DNA of 52,439 nucleotides from Hyphomicrobiaceae bacterium. Its GTDB lineage: Bacteria; Pseudomonadota; Alphaproteobacteria; Rhizobiales; Hyphomicrobiaceae. Position 1 is the stretch's first letter. Every line of letters starts with the position of its first letter. The stretch is from the NCBI GenBank assembly GCA_002919265.1, contig PKEY01000069.1:1-52439 (forward strand). The letters are read 5' to 3'. The translations under genes were made by a program, and so were the position numbers. Below the pieces are notes generated by a model that saw only the letters and a list, made by a program, of their open reading frames with translations, was not told the DNA's origin and made no database searches. Positions 44,521 to 52,439 of the stretch are shown piece by piece.

Positions 44521-45144
44521 TTGCCACATCTCAATTTGGATCGGCTGCGCGCCGCGAAGCTCGAGACCGATCCCTTTGAATTCCTGATTGTTCCTGGATT
44601 TTTGTCGGCCGAGAGCCTGCGGCGGATCAACGAAACCTTTCCGCGGATTGATCGCGGTGGGTCTTATCCCGTCGAGGCCCTCGATGCAGGGATGACCATT
44701 AAGGAAGTTATTGACGAGCTTGATGGCCCGGAATTCCAGGCGATCATCGAAGAGAAATTTGGGGTCGACCTGGGCGGCCGGCCGAAGATGTATTCACTGC
44801 GCGGATATACGCGGACCAAGGATGGTCAAATTCACACGGATTCGCGCGATAAGATCATCACCGTCCTGCTCTATTTGAACGAGTCGTGGCCGCATGCCGG
44901 AGGACGGCTGCGCATTCTCCGCAGCGGTAACGATCTCAACGATTATGTCACCGAAGTATCGCCCGACAACGGAACTCTGCTAGTATTCAAACGTTCGGAG
45001 AGGTCCTGGCACGGACACCCTCCCTACGAGGGGCCGCGCCGGTCCTTGCAGATGAACTGGATGACCAGCGAGAGCTCGAAGGGTTTTCACAAGGTGCGGC
45101 ACACCATATCCGCCACCCTGAAGAAGCTCGTCGCGGCGGAGTAG
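44521..45144 (+). CDS. 2-oxoglutarate/Fe(II)-dependent oxygenase
   Basis: The protein has 207 residues from TTG 44521; the frame stays open upstream through the end of the ELM1-like gene but reads low-complexity (KKNKNKQ), and the family length fits this start. A double-stranded beta-helix core carries iron ligands His105 and Asp107 (GQIHTDSRDK) and His164 or His166 (SWHGHPPYEG), with Arg in GPRRSLQMNW for 2-oxoglutarate. It probably hydroxylates a protein or small molecule. It lies between the ELM1-like and CPBP genes (7 nt to the latter). Confidence 0.85.
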   Translation: MPHLNLDRLRAAKLETDPFEFLIVPGFLSAESLRRINETFPRIDRGGSYPVEALDAGMTIKEVIDELDGPEFQAIIEEKFGVDLGGRPKMYSLRGYTRTKDGQIHTDSRDKIITVLLYLNESWPHAGGRLRILRSGNDLNDYVTEVSPDNGTLLVFKRSERSWHGHPPYEGPRRSLQMNWMTSESSKGFHKVRHTISATLKKLVAAE

Positions 45145-45151
45145 CGAGTGG

Positions 45152-45865
45152 ATGAAGGCCATGCTTGGCCTGTGCGCGGCAGGGACACTGCCGCGCGATG
45201 AGGCCATTGTTCTGCCGGGGTTCGCCCGGCGCGTAAGGCTGGTTTTCGAAATACTCATCTTTTTTGTCGGGGCGCCGCTCCTCGTCAGTTACGTCCTCCA
45301 AACGTTCCGCTTGCCCCTTTTTGTCGTGCTCCAGCCCATTCTTCTGGGCTTTTTCCTCTACCTGATGTGGGACCCGACGTTTTTTCTTCGCCGGGAGTTG
45401 GCGCAGGGTTTCTCGCTCGGTCAACTTCTTGCAATTCTTGGAACGTTTGCCGTCATTGGCAGCGCAATCGCCTATGCAGCCTATGCGCTCTTTCCGTGGT
45501 CGTTTCTTTCATTTCCCCGCCGTGCGCCACGGCTCTGGCTCACAATTATGGTGCTTTATCCGCTGCTGTCGGTCCTGGCGCAGGAATTCGTTTACCGAAC
45601 TTTCTTTTTTCACCGCTACGGCCCACTATTCGGAGATCGCCGCTGGCTCGCCATTTTCACAAACGCAGCCCTGTTTTCTTTCGGGCATATCATTTTTGAG
45701 AACTGGATCGCGGTGGTGGGCACGTTTTTCTCGGGACTGCTTTTTGCCTACCGCTATGATGTGACGCGATCGCTTTGGGCCGTCTGGCTTGAGCACAGTC
45801 TCTATGGTTGCCTCGTTTTCACGGTGGGATTGGGACAATTCTTTTTCACCGGGATTTCGATTTAG
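45152..45865 (+). CDS. CPBP-family intramembrane protein (QExxxR variant)
   Basis: The protein has 237 residues with about eight hydrophobic segments. The first CPBP motif reads AQEFVYRTFFFHRY, so the EExxxR pair is QExxxR. The second motif FSFGHIIFEN supplies FxxxH, and HSLYGCLVF the last His/Asn-like site. CPBP proteins are intramembrane endopeptidases of the Rce1 type or chaperone-like proteins. The subgroup with QE may have altered catalysis. It likely shares a transcript with the oxygenase 7 nt upstream. Confidence 0.85.
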   Translation: MKAMLGLCAAGTLPRDEAIVLPGFARRVRLVFEILIFFVGAPLLVSYVLQTFRLPLFVVLQPILLGFFLYLMWDPTFFLRRELAQGFSLGQLLAILGTFAVIGSAIAYAAYALFPWSFLSFPRRAPRLWLTIMVLYPLLSVLAQEFVYRTFFFHRYGPLFGDRRWLAIFTNAALFSFGHIIFENWIAVVGTFFSGLLFAYRYDVTRSLWAVWLEHSLYGCLVFTVGLGQFFFTGISI

Positions 45866-45906
45866 AGCCCTAGCTTCGCTTCCGCTCACATTCGGGAACG
45901 CCGGTG

Positions 45907-45926
45907 GCGGACCGCCGATGGTCCGC
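45907..45926 (+). terminator. hairpin after CPBP gene
   Basis: GCGGACC (45907-45913) and GGTCCGC (45920-45926) form a perfect 7-bp stem with a 6-nt loop. No T-tract follows, so its terminator role is uncertain. The rest of the 45866-46111 gap shows nothing else. Confidence 0.4.
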
Positions 45927-46111
45927 GACGTCATACCCGCGGAAGGCTTGCGGAAGAGCGGCTTGGACGGTCAGGAGGGCCTACCTATCTTCAGGTGATC
46001 CGGCTGCATGTGCACAGCGCCGGCAACGGTCGTCAGTTGAGACCGGTAGAGGTTTCGTCTAGAACCGCACGCAACTTCCCATCAGTCAGGTTTGAGAAGG
46101 CGCCAAACGAC

Positions 46112-47773
46112 ATGGCAACGCCGCAATACGTCTATCACATGCACCGGCTCTCCAAGACCTACCCGGGGGGCAAGCAAGTCCTGAAGGACATTTCCTTGTC
46201 CTTCCTGCCTGGCGCCAAGATTGGCGTCGTGGGCGTCAACGGTGCGGGCAAGTCCACGCTGCTCAAGATCATGGCCGGAGTGATCGACGACTACCAGGGC
46301 GAGGCCTGGGCCGCCGAAGGTGTGCGCGTCGGTTACCTGCCGCAGGAACCGGAGCTGGATCCCACCAAGGACGTGCTCGGCAATGCCATGGAGGGCGTCG
46401 CCGAGAAAAAGGCGCTCATCGACCGCTACAATGAGCTCGCCGCCAACTACTCGGACGAGACGGCCGAAGAGATGGCGCGCCTGCAGGACGAGATCGACGC
46501 GCAGAACCTGTGGGATCTCGATCAGCAGGTGGAGCAGGCGCTCGATGCCCTGCGCTGCCCGCCGGGCGATGCCGACGTGACGAAGCTTTCCGGCGGCGAG
46601 AAGCGCCGTGTGGCGCTGTGCCGGCTGCTTTTGTCGAAGCCCGACATCCTGCTGCTCGACGAGCCGACCAACCATCTCGATGCCGAGACGGTGGCCTGGC
46701 TCGAGCGGTATCTGAAGGAATATCCCGGCTGCGTCATCCTCGTGACGCACGATCGCTACTTCCTCGACAACATTACGGAATGGACGCTCGAGCTCGATCG
46801 CGGGCAGGGCGTGCCCTACAAGGGCAACTACTCGAGCTGGCTCGAGCAGAAAGCCAAGCGCCTCGAAATCGAGAAGAACCAGGAAGAGGCCAAGCAGCGC
46901 ACTCTCAAGCGCGAGCTGGAGTGGATCAGGTCCAGCCCCAAGGCCCGGCAGGCCAAGTCGAAAGCACGTATCCAGGCCTATGAGCGGCTGGCCGAGGAGG
47001 CGGGCCGTGAGCAGATCAACCACGCTCAGATCCAGATTCCGCCCGGTCCGCGTCTCGGCAATGTCGTGCTTGAGGTCGAGAACCTGACGAAAGGCTTCGG
47101 CGACAAGCTTCTCATCGAGAATCTCTCGTTCAAGCTGCCGCCCGGCGGCATCGTCGGCGTGATCGGCCCCAACGGCGCCGGTAAGACGACCCTGTTCCGC
47201 ATGATCACGGGCCAGGAGAAGCCGGATGCCGGCACGATCCGCCTCGGCGATACGGTGAAGCTCGGCTACGTGGATCAGTCTCGCCACGCTCTCGACCCGA
47301 ACAAGACGGTCTGGGAGGAGATCTCGGACGGCAAGGACGTCATCCAGCTCGGCAAGCGCGAGGTGCCGTCGCGTGCCTATGTCGGCTGGTTCAATTTCCG
47401 CGGGCCGGACCAGCAGAAGAAGGTCGGGCTTCTATCCGGCGGTGAGCGCAATCGTGTGCATCTCGCCAAGATGCTGAAGGAAGGCAGCAATCTGCTGCTC
47501 CTCGACGAGCCGACCAACGACCTCGACACCGAGACGCTGTCGGCGCTCGAGTCGGCGCTCGAGGACTTCCCGGGCTGCGCGGTCGTCATCAGCCACGATC
47601 GCTTCTTCCTCGATCGTATCGCCACGCATATTCTGGCTTTCGAGGGCGACAGCCACGTCGAGTGGTTCGAGGGCAACTTCCAGGCTTATCTTGAGGACAA
47701 GCGGCGCCGCCTCGGCGACGCTGCCGTCGAGCCGCATCGGATCAAGTTCAAACGGTTCGAGCGGAATAATTAA
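46112..47773 (+). CDS. ettA: energy-dependent translational throttle protein EttA
   Basis: The protein has 553 residues from ATG 46112; the frame extends upstream without conservation. It is an ABC-F protein with two ATPase domains: Walker [10 protein letters not shown] and GPNGAGKTT, signatures LSGGEKRRV and LSGGERNRV, Walker [12 protein letters not shown] and [12 protein letters not shown] linker helical hairpin (~240-310, rich in Lys and Glu) contacts the ribosome. EttA gates the first translation steps according to ATP/ADP. The C-terminus ends at KFKRFERNN. Confidence 0.96.
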   Translation: MATPQYVYHMHRLSKTYPGGKQVLKDISLSFLPGAKIGVVGVNGAGKSTLLKIMAGVIDDYQGEAWAAEGVRVGYLPQEPELDPTKDVLGNAMEGVAEKKALIDRYNELAANYSDETAEEMARLQDEIDAQNLWDLDQQVEQALDALRCPPGDADVTKLSGGEKRRVALCRLLLSKPDILLLDEPTNHLDAETVAWLERYLKEYPGCVILVTHDRYFLDNITEWTLELDRGQGVPYKGNYSSWLEQKAKRLEIEKNQEEAKQRTLKRELEWIRSSPKARQAKSKARIQAYERLAEEAGREQINHAQIQIPPGPRLGNVVLEVENLTKGFGDKLLIENLSFKLPPGGIVGVIGPNGAGKTTLFRMITGQEKPDAGTIRLGDTVKLGYVDQSRHALDPNKTVWEEISDGKDVIQLGKREVPSRAYVGWFNFRGPDQQKKVGLLSGGERNRVHLAKMLKEGSNLLLLDEPTNDLDTETLSALESALEDFPGCAVVISHDRFFLDRIATHILAFEGDSHVEWFEGNFQAYLEDKRRRLGDAAVEPHRIKFKRFERNN

Positions 47774-47780
47774 GATCACT

Positions 47781-47806
47781 CCCCGCCGGGCTTGGTCCCG
47801 GCGGGG
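47781..47806 (+). terminator. GC-rich hairpin after ettA
   Basis: CCCCGCCGGG (47781-47790) and CCCGGCGGGG (47797-47806) form a perfect 10-bp stem with loop CTTGGT. No T-tract follows, yet the stability suggests a terminator or RNA-stabilising structure. Confidence 0.5.
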
Positions 47807-47807
47807 C

Positions 47808-47840
47808 GCCGGAACCTGCTCGGTCAAAGCCTGTTCCGGC
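47808..47840 (+). promoter_or_regulatory. second hairpin in the leader of the CDF gene
   Basis: GCCGGAAC (47808-47815) and GTTCCGGC (47833-47840) are perfect inverted arms around a 17-nt loop. It lies 22 nt before the CDF start. It could be a protein-binding site or RNA structure. Confidence 0.35.
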
Positions 47841-47862
47841 TGGAGTTGGCCGGGGAGGCGAG

Positions 47863-48819
47863 ATGGCAGGACATTCGCATACCCACGCCCATAGCCACAG
47901 GCACGTGCACATAGACGCGGAGGCCGGAGATCGCCGCGTCTTTATCGCCGTGGTGGTCAATGTGGGCCTCACCATCGCGCAGCTCGTCGGCGGGATTCTC
48001 GCGGGCAGCCTCGCGCTGATCGCCGATGCCGTGCACAACTTTTCCGATGCGGTCTCTCTCGGCATCGCATTCTTCGCCCGCAAGATTGCCCGCCGCCAAA
48101 GCGATGAGCGCATGACCTTCGGCTATGTGCGGGCGGAGCTTGTCGCCGCACTGATCAACTATACAACCCTCATCGCGATTGGCGTCTATCTGGCTTACGA
48201 GGCCATCCTTCGGTTCTTCTCGCCGGAGGAGGTGGAGGGTTGGACGGTGGTGATCGTCGCCACCATCGCGCTGGTGATCGACGCCGTGACCGCGCTGCTG
48301 ACGTATTCCCTCTCCAAGACGAGTGCGAACATTCGTGCGGCGTTTCTTCACAACGTCGCCGATGCCCTGGGGTCGATCGCCGTAATCGTCGCGGGCGCGC
48401 TCATTCTGCTGTTTGGATGGCACATCGTCGACCCGATCGTGACGCTGATCATCGCCGCTTACATTCTGTGGATGGCGTTCAACGAGGTTGGCGATGTTGT
48501 GCGCATTCTCATGCTCGGCGTGCCTCCGGGTATCGATGTCGAGGAGCTTATGGATGCCATTAGGAAAGTCGATGGTGTCGAGGACATCCATCACCTTCAC
48601 GTCTGGGCCATCGACGAGAACCGCAATTCCCTCGAGGCACATATCGTCGTGCCGGACGATATCGCGCCGGACGCGAGGGCGGTGAAAGACCGGATTAGGG
48701 CTTTGGTCCGCGAGCGTTTCGGCGTGACCCATACCACGCTTGAAATCGAGCGCGCGTCGGAGTGCCACGAGTTCGGGAACGCGAAATCGATCGGCCACCA
48801 GATCGGCCATCACCATTGA
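47863..48819 (+). CDS. cation diffusion facilitator (zinc-type)
   Basis: The protein has 318 residues with six TM segments. His-rich N- (AGHSHTHAHSHRHVH) and C-termini (GHQIGHHH) could bind metal. Site A residues are HNFSD in TM2 and HNVAD in TM5, the HD-HD set of zinc exporters. The C-terminal domain (~210-300) is the cytoplasmic ferredoxin-like dimer domain. It exports Zn2+ (perhaps Co2+/Cd2+) by proton antiport. A terminator follows. Confidence 0.93.
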   Translation: MAGHSHTHAHSHRHVHIDAEAGDRRVFIAVVVNVGLTIAQLVGGILAGSLALIADAVHNFSDAVSLGIAFFARKIARRQSDERMTFGYVRAELVAALINYTTLIAIGVYLAYEAILRFFSPEEVEGWTVVIVATIALVIDAVTALLTYSLSKTSANIRAAFLHNVADALGSIAVIVAGALILLFGWHIVDPIVTLIIAAYILWMAFNEVGDVVRILMLGVPPGIDVEELMDAIRKVDGVEDIHHLHVWAIDENRNSLEAHIVVPDDIAPDARAVKDRIRALVRERFGVTHTTLEIERASECHEFGNAKSIGHQIGHHH

Positions 48820-48847
48820 TCGGCTGATCTGACACTCAAAACAAGCA

Positions 48848-48873
48848 GGGCGCTGACGATCACGCCAGCGCCC
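48848..48873. terminator. bidirectional terminator between CDF and MlaC-like genes
   Basis: GGGCGCTG (48848-48855) and CAGCGCCC (48866-48873) make a perfect 8-bp stem with a 10-nt loop between convergent genes. No clear T-tract follows either side. Confidence 0.6.
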
Positions 48874-48906
48874 GACCTGAATTCCCGATAAAGAGCTTAT
48901 CTTCGC

Positions 48907-49515
48907 CTAACGGCTGAGCGCGATGACGAGCGCCTGCGGATCTCCTCCGTTCTCGCCAATGTAGTCCTCGAACAGTTTCTTGAGGAATGGGCTCATCCAG
49001 AAGCCCATGACCTGCGCGTCACGGATGCGGAAGGAGTTGCCTTGTGGGATGAGCAACCAGCGCACGTCGTAGACGGAGCCGTTCTGCAGATGCACACGGC
49101 TGTCGACGTAAATGGCATCACCCTCGCGGACGACCGGTGAGAGGATCTCGGCGTGGCTGACCGGATACTTGGGCGCCTCGGTTGAGGCATACCGGGCGAT
49201 GAACCGGACCATGCCGCCGTAATAGGTATCCCGATGGGATGCCGGAAGCTGGGCTTTGTAATTGCCCAGCGCATAAAGCCCGATGGCTGGGACGTGCCCG
49301 CGCTTCTGGATCACCTCCATGAAATCGCGCTGTGAGCCACTGCGGGCAGCTGCAATGAGCTCCCGCGCTGTATCCTTCATGAACTGTATCGCGGCGGCAT
49401 CGGACGATGCCTTGGCGGGCGCGCCGATGATCAGAAGCCACAGCACCGAGAAGAGGGCAATCAAGCTATGCCGGCCGCGAGACATCGTTTTTCGCGTGGC
49501 GACTTGAGTGGCCAT
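48907..49515 (-). CDS. MlaC/Ttg2D-like periplasmic phospholipid-binding protein
   Basis: The protein has 202 residues from ATG 49515 (GGGAG 8 nt upstream). A signal peptide (HSLIALFSVLWLLIIGAPAKA) is followed by the MlaC-type fold (FMKDTARELIAAARSGSQRD, LGNYKAQLPASHRDTYYGGM, VYDVRWLLIPQGNSFRIRD). MlaC carries phospholipid between the outer and inner membrane. No mlaDEF genes are adjacent; this is an orphan. It diverges from the hydrolase gene. Confidence 0.85.
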   Translation of the reverse strand: MATQVATRKTMSRGRHSLIALFSVLWLLIIGAPAKASSDAAAIQFMKDTARELIAAARSGSQRDFMEVIQKRGHVPAIGLYALGNYKAQLPASHRDTYYGGMVRFIARYASTEAPKYPVSHAEILSPVVREGDAIYVDSRVHLQNGSVYDVRWLLIPQGNSFRIRDAQVMGFWMSPFLKKLFEDYIGENGGDPQALVIALSR

Positions 49516-49712
49516 ACCAAATCTCCCGAACAAGAAGCGGACCGACATCAACATGTTCCGGGCCTCGAGCAGCCAGGCATCAGCATCAATTTGCAGTCGT
49601 TGCTTTCCCCGTCAACTCTCGCCGGTGTGAACCGGTGGAGTCCGGGCACCCTTCATGTCTCCACGGTCACAGTGTACAAACCGTTACCGACTTTGCCAAA
49701 AGGAATGAAAAA

Positions 49713-50615
49713 ATGCCTTACGCGGACGCCGGAGGAATTCGTATTTACTATGAGGTTACCGGGCGAGGGACGCCGATTATCTTTCTGCACGAGTTTGCAG
49801 GCGACCACCGGAGCTGGCGCGAGCAGGTGCGGGCACTAAGCCGCAATTTCACCTGCATCACCATGGCCGCCCGCGGCTATCCGCCCTCTGACGTGCCGGA
49901 CAACGATACGGCCTACGGCCAGGAGATCGCCAACCGCGACGTCATTGCCGTGCTCGATGCCGTGGGCGTGGAGAAGGCTCACGTGGTCGGCCTCAGCATG
50001 GGCGCCTATACGGCTCTGCAACTTGCCATCTACTTCCCCAATCGTCTGCTTTCCGCCGTTGCCGCTGGGGCGGGGACCGGCTCTGAGCGGGCGACCCGCG
50101 ATCAGTTCCTGCGCGATGCCGCTGCCTCGGCTGACGTCATGGAAAAGGCAACGCGGATCGATGCCGAGCAAATCTGTGTGAGCGCCGTCCGCGTGCAGCT
50201 GCAGAACAAGGATGAGCTCGGCTGGCGGATGATGGTGGAGCACCTGGCCAGCCATCCGCCGAAGGGTTCAGCGAAGGTGCTACGGAACGTTCAGGGCAAA
50301 CGTCCGTCCCTTTACGACCTTGAGGCGGAGCTGGCGGCCGTGAAGGTGCCGGTGCTGCTCATCGTTGGCGACGAGGACGAGCCTTGCCTCGACGTCAACC
50401 TTTTCATGAAGCGGATCATGCCGACGGCTCAGCTCGCCATGCTGCCGGGCTGCGGGCACCCAATCAACCATGAGGAGCCGGCTCTATTCTCCTGGCTCGT
50501 GGAGCGTTTCCTGACCAGTGTGGACCGCGGCACCTGGCAGCCGCGAGATCCGCGGGCCGCGCCAGAGCTCAGCACGGCCTTCGCCGCGGCTCTGGCGGGA
50601 AAGGTAGACCGCTGA
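49713..50615 (+). CDS. alpha/beta hydrolase
   Basis: The protein has 300 residues from ATG 49713 (AAAGGAA upstream). Nucleophile elbow GLSMGAY with Ser95; acid in VGDEDEP (Asp220 or Asp222); His249 in GCGHPINHEEP. N-terminal IYYEVTGRGTPIIFLHEFAG holds the oxyanion region. The fold matches esterases and lactonases of the 3-oxoadipate-lactonase group. The substrate is unknown. A strong hairpin follows the stop. Confidence 0.9.
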   Translation: MPYADAGGIRIYYEVTGRGTPIIFLHEFAGDHRSWREQVRALSRNFTCITMAARGYPPSDVPDNDTAYGQEIANRDVIAVLDAVGVEKAHVVGLSMGAYTALQLAIYFPNRLLSAVAAGAGTGSERATRDQFLRDAAASADVMEKATRIDAEQICVSAVRVQLQNKDELGWRMMVEHLASHPPKGSAKVLRNVQGKRPSLYDLEAELAAVKVPVLLIVGDEDEPCLDVNLFMKRIMPTAQLAMLPGCGHPINHEEPALFSWLVERFLTSVDRGTWQPRDPRAAPELSTAFAAALAGKVDR

Positions 50616-50621
50616 CGTAAT

Positions 50622-50643
50622 GAGGGGGCGCTGAGGCCCCCTC
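50622..50643. terminator. terminator between hydrolase and small membrane-protein gene
   Basis: GAGGGGGC (50622-50629) and GCCCCCTC (50636-50643) form an 8-bp perfect stem with loop GCTGAG, seven bases after the stop. It lies between convergent genes. Confidence 0.75.
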
Positions 50644-50669
50644 GCAACTCGCTCGACAGCCGACTGGCC

Positions 50670-50972
50670 TTAACCTTCGTCCCTCGCCGTGTTTCCGGAC
50701 GCACGGACCGGAAGGGTAGCCCACTTGCTGAAAGGCAGGAGGCAGAAGAGGAGCGAGATAAAGAGGCCGCCAGTAAGCTGCGCGGCTGCAAGGGGCTTGT
50801 CGGCAAGCACGTTGAGCATTTCCGGCTGCGCGGCGGCAGCAACCGCCACCATCCCGAATGGCGACAGCAACACCGTTGCCGCAGGCAGGACGAGAAGCGT
50901 CGTCAGAAGACGGCTGGTCCGCGGCGATTGTGCCTGATTTGAAGGATCGGCATGAGGCAGAGCAGCATTCAT
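50670..50972 (-). CDS. small two-TM membrane protein
   Basis: The protein has 100 residues. Two hydrophobic segments (~23-48, LLTTLLVLPAATVLLSPFGM; ~64-82, AQLTGGLFISLLFCLLPF) with short polar ends. I recognise no family. A weak ribosome site precedes ATG 50972. It diverges from the SahR-like gene. Confidence 0.65.
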   Translation of the reverse strand: MNAALPHADPSNQAQSPRTSRLLTTLLVLPAATVLLSPFGMVAVAAAAQPEMLNVLADKPLAAAQLTGGLFISLLFCLLPFSKWATLPVRASGNTARDEG

Positions 50973-51107
50973 GGGCGACAGTATCGACTAAAGAACGGCT
51001 GGGATGGGGGTTTTGAAGAAGCGCTCGACGGCGCCGGGCGGGACTCATAGCAGGCGAGCGGTTGCTCACCTGTTACCGACGGAACAGAAATCCGGGAATA
51101 GCTGTTC

Positions 51108-51136
51108 TTGACGCATATAAAGATATCTTTATATGC
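51108..51136 (+). promoter_or_regulatory. promoter with perfect 24-bp palindromic operator (SahR type)
   Basis: A -35-like TTGACG (51108-51113) and -10-like TATATG (51130-51135) are 16 nt apart. A perfect 24-bp palindrome, 51113-51136, fills the interval; its half-site is GCATATAAAGAT. A repressor bound here would cover both promoter elements. It lies 24 nt before the start of the ArsR-methyltransferase gene. Confidence 0.75.
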
Positions 51137-51159
51137 TACCTCCGGTATGGAGGCATCGG

Positions 51160-52188
51160 ATGGCGCTTGCGGGCGAGCTGGAGATCGAGAAGGCGGTGGC
51201 AGGCCTGAAGGCGGCCGCGGATTCCACTCGCTTGCGCATTCTTCTGCTGCTCTCAGAAGGTGAGCTCAACGTCAAAGATCTCACTAACATTCTTGGCCAG
51301 AGCCAGCCGCGCATCAGCCGACACGTAAAGCTTCTCGGAGAAGCCGGCCTCATCGAGCGGGTGCGCGAGGGGAGCTGGGTGTTTTGTCGGCTCGCTGACG
51401 GGCCGGGAGGTGCTCTCGCCCGCGCACTGGTGCAGTCGGTGAACGTCGAGGATCCCACTTATGTCCGCGACCGCCAGCGCGCCGAGGAGGTTAAGGCCGA
51501 GCGCGAGGCTGCGGCCCAAGCCTATTTCCGCGCACACGCAGCCGATTGGGATCGCATCCGTGCTTTGCACGTGTCCGAGGCCGAGGTCGAGGCGGCCATG
51601 CGGGAAGCGCTGGGCACCGAACGGGTCGAGCTGTTGCTTGACCTCGGCACGGGTACGGGCCGGACGCTTGAGCTGTTTTCGGACATCTACGATCGCGGTA
51701 TCGGCATCGACCTCAACCAGTCGATGCTGGCCTACGCCCGCGCCAAGCTAAGGCGCACTGGACTGGACCATGTGCAGGTCCGGCATGGCGATATCTACAA
51801 CTTATCATTTCCTGATGGCATCGCCGATGCCATCGTGATGCATCAGGTCCTGCATTTCCTGAGCGATCCTGGCTACGCCATCAAAGAAGCGGGCCGCGTT
51901 CTCGCGCCCGGCGGCCGTCTGCTGATCGTGGACTTCGCTCCGCACCAGCTCGAATTTCTGCGTGATGAGTTTGCCCATGAGCGGCTGGGCTTTTCGTCGG
52001 CCCAGGTCGGCCAATGGTTATCGGAAGCGGGGCTGGCGCTGGTATCGAGCCGCGATTTACCCCCACCCGCGGGCTCGGAAAGCGGTAAGCTCACGGTATC
52101 TCTTTGGCTTGCCACCCGTCCTGTCGTGCGAGAGCGGAGCTTGGCAAGAAGGTCGGTGGCCCGTCAGTCAATGGAGTCCTCTCTATGA
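51160..52188 (+). CDS. ArsR-family regulator fused to a SAM-dependent methyltransferase domain (SahR-like)
   Basis: The protein has 342 residues from ATG 51160 (GGAGG 6 nt upstream); an ATG at 51133 lies inside the palindrome. Residues ~8-85 are an ArsR winged helix (DSTRLRILLLLSEGELNVKD, GQSQPRISRHVKLLGEAGLI). After a linker, residues ~150-300 form a class I methyltransferase fold with the SAM loop LLDLGTGTGRTLE (159-171). SahR-type proteins are repressors that respond to S-adenosylhomocysteine and control methionine-cycle genes. Its stop overlaps metF (ATGA), so the two are coupled. Confidence 0.88.
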   Translation: MALAGELEIEKAVAGLKAAADSTRLRILLLLSEGELNVKDLTNILGQSQPRISRHVKLLGEAGLIERVREGSWVFCRLADGPGGALARALVQSVNVEDPTYVRDRQRAEEVKAEREAAAQAYFRAHAADWDRIRALHVSEAEVEAAMREALGTERVELLLDLGTGTGRTLELFSDIYDRGIGIDLNQSMLAYARAKLRRTGLDHVQVRHGDIYNLSFPDGIADAIVMHQVLHFLSDPGYAIKEAGRVLAPGGRLLIVDFAPHQLEFLRDEFAHERLGFSSAQVGQWLSEAGLALVSSRDLPPPAGSESGKLTVSLWLATRPVVRERSLARRSVARQSMESSL

Positions 52189-52439
52189 ATTCCGAGCGCA
52201 AAAGCCGGCTCCTTGGCAACGGGGAGATTACCGTCTCCTTCGAGTTCTTTCCGCCGAAGAACGAAAAGATGGAGGAAGCGTTATGGGCTGCCGTGCGGCG
52301 TCTCGAGCCACTCAATCCTGCGTTTGTTTCGGTGACATACGGGGCTGGTGGCTCCACGCGTGAGCGCACGCACGCGACGGTTTCCCGCCTCGTCCGTGAA
52401 ACGACGCTGTCGCCCGCGGCGCACCTGACGTGCGTGGGC
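52185..52439 (+). CDS. metF: 5,10-methylenetetrahydrofolate reductase, 3'-truncated
   Basis: The first 85 residues are in the window. VSFEFFPPKNEKMEEALW and FVSVTYGAGGSTRERTHAT are the MTHFR N-terminal signature. The frame is open to the last base. MetF makes 5-methyl-THF for methionine synthesis. It overlaps the regulator's stop by 4 nt, so it is probably controlled by the palindrome at 51113-51136. Confidence 0.95.
   Translation, partial: MNSERKSRLLGNGEITVSFEFFPPKNEKMEEALWAAVRRLEPLNPAFVSVTYGAGGSTRERTHATVSRLVRETTLSPAAHLTCVG

Noticed and set aside
46082-47287. 401-codon minus frame opposite ettA
   Set aside because: Antisense shadow of a highly conserved ABC-F gene.
47811-47835. GGAAC-N16-TGTT upstream of the CDF gene
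   Set aside because: The -10 is TGTT instead of CGTT, and the sequence is better explained as a hairpin.
47824-48816. 330-codon minus frame opposite the CDF gene
   Set aside because: Antisense shadow; His/Asp-rich composition only mirrors the CDF codons.

Overview
The window is GC-rich and densely coded. Gene content and order point to an alphaproteobacterium of the Hyphomicrobiales (Rhizobiales), perhaps near Hyphomicrobium; the genus is a guess. The evidence is divK-pleD next to rpmG, a block pyrB-pyrC-plsY-dprA / topA-rnr-DUF983-nudix-rpmG, a Brucella-type EipB homologue, DUF3572, an ELM1-like protein, and an EcfG-type general-stress promoter. I saw no tRNA, rRNA, CRISPR array, prophage or insertion sequence.

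Layout. 1-2.2 kb: 3' end of a large FAD/Fe-S oxidoreductase. 2.2-2.5 kb: a 25-residue membrane peptide behind an EcfG-like promoter. 2.9-6.3 kb: envelope or periplasmic genes on the minus strand (Sel1-repeat protein, orphan TAXI solute receptor, 2TM protein, Gly/Arg-rich secreted protein). 6.5-11.6 kb: TetR-MFP-RND efflux operon with a palindromic operator. 12.0-19.0 kb: a membrane-anchored unknown protein, then ybgC, beta-carbonic anhydrase, tolQ-tolR-tolA-tolB, and two tandem micro-lipoproteins where pal would be expected. 19.4-24.7 kb: HIT hydrolase, COG3146 acyltransferase, guanidine-II riboswitch with sugE/gdx, GDPD, EipB, ROK kinase, DUF3572. 24.8-26.6 kb: divK-pleD. 27.2-38.6 kb: the minus-strand housekeeping block from pyrB down to rpmG. 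38.8-43.3 kb: MFS and EamA transporters, DUF486, small membrane proteins, an Lrp-type regulator. 43.4-45.9 kb: ELM1-like, 2OG-Fe(II) oxygenase and CPBP protease genes. 46.1-50.9 kb: ettA, a zinc-type CDF transporter, an MlaC-like protein, an alpha/beta hydrolase, a small membrane protein. 51.1-52.4 kb: an ArsR-methyltransferase fusion regulator (SahR type) with a perfect 24-bp palindrome in its promoter, overlapping metF, which runs off the end.

Themes. Much of the window concerns the envelope (Tol system, EipB, MlaC-like protein, RND pump, PlsY, lipoproteins). Several regulatory elements can be read from sequence: the TetR operator, the guanidine-II riboswitch, the SahR-type operator and the EcfG promoter. 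The least explained items are the tandem micro-lipoproteins after tolB, the stress-promoter membrane peptide, a domain shared by two unknown envelope proteins, a PyrC without its metal ligands, and a long imperfect inverted repeat between topA and rnr. I see no clearly new multi-gene defence or metabolic system.
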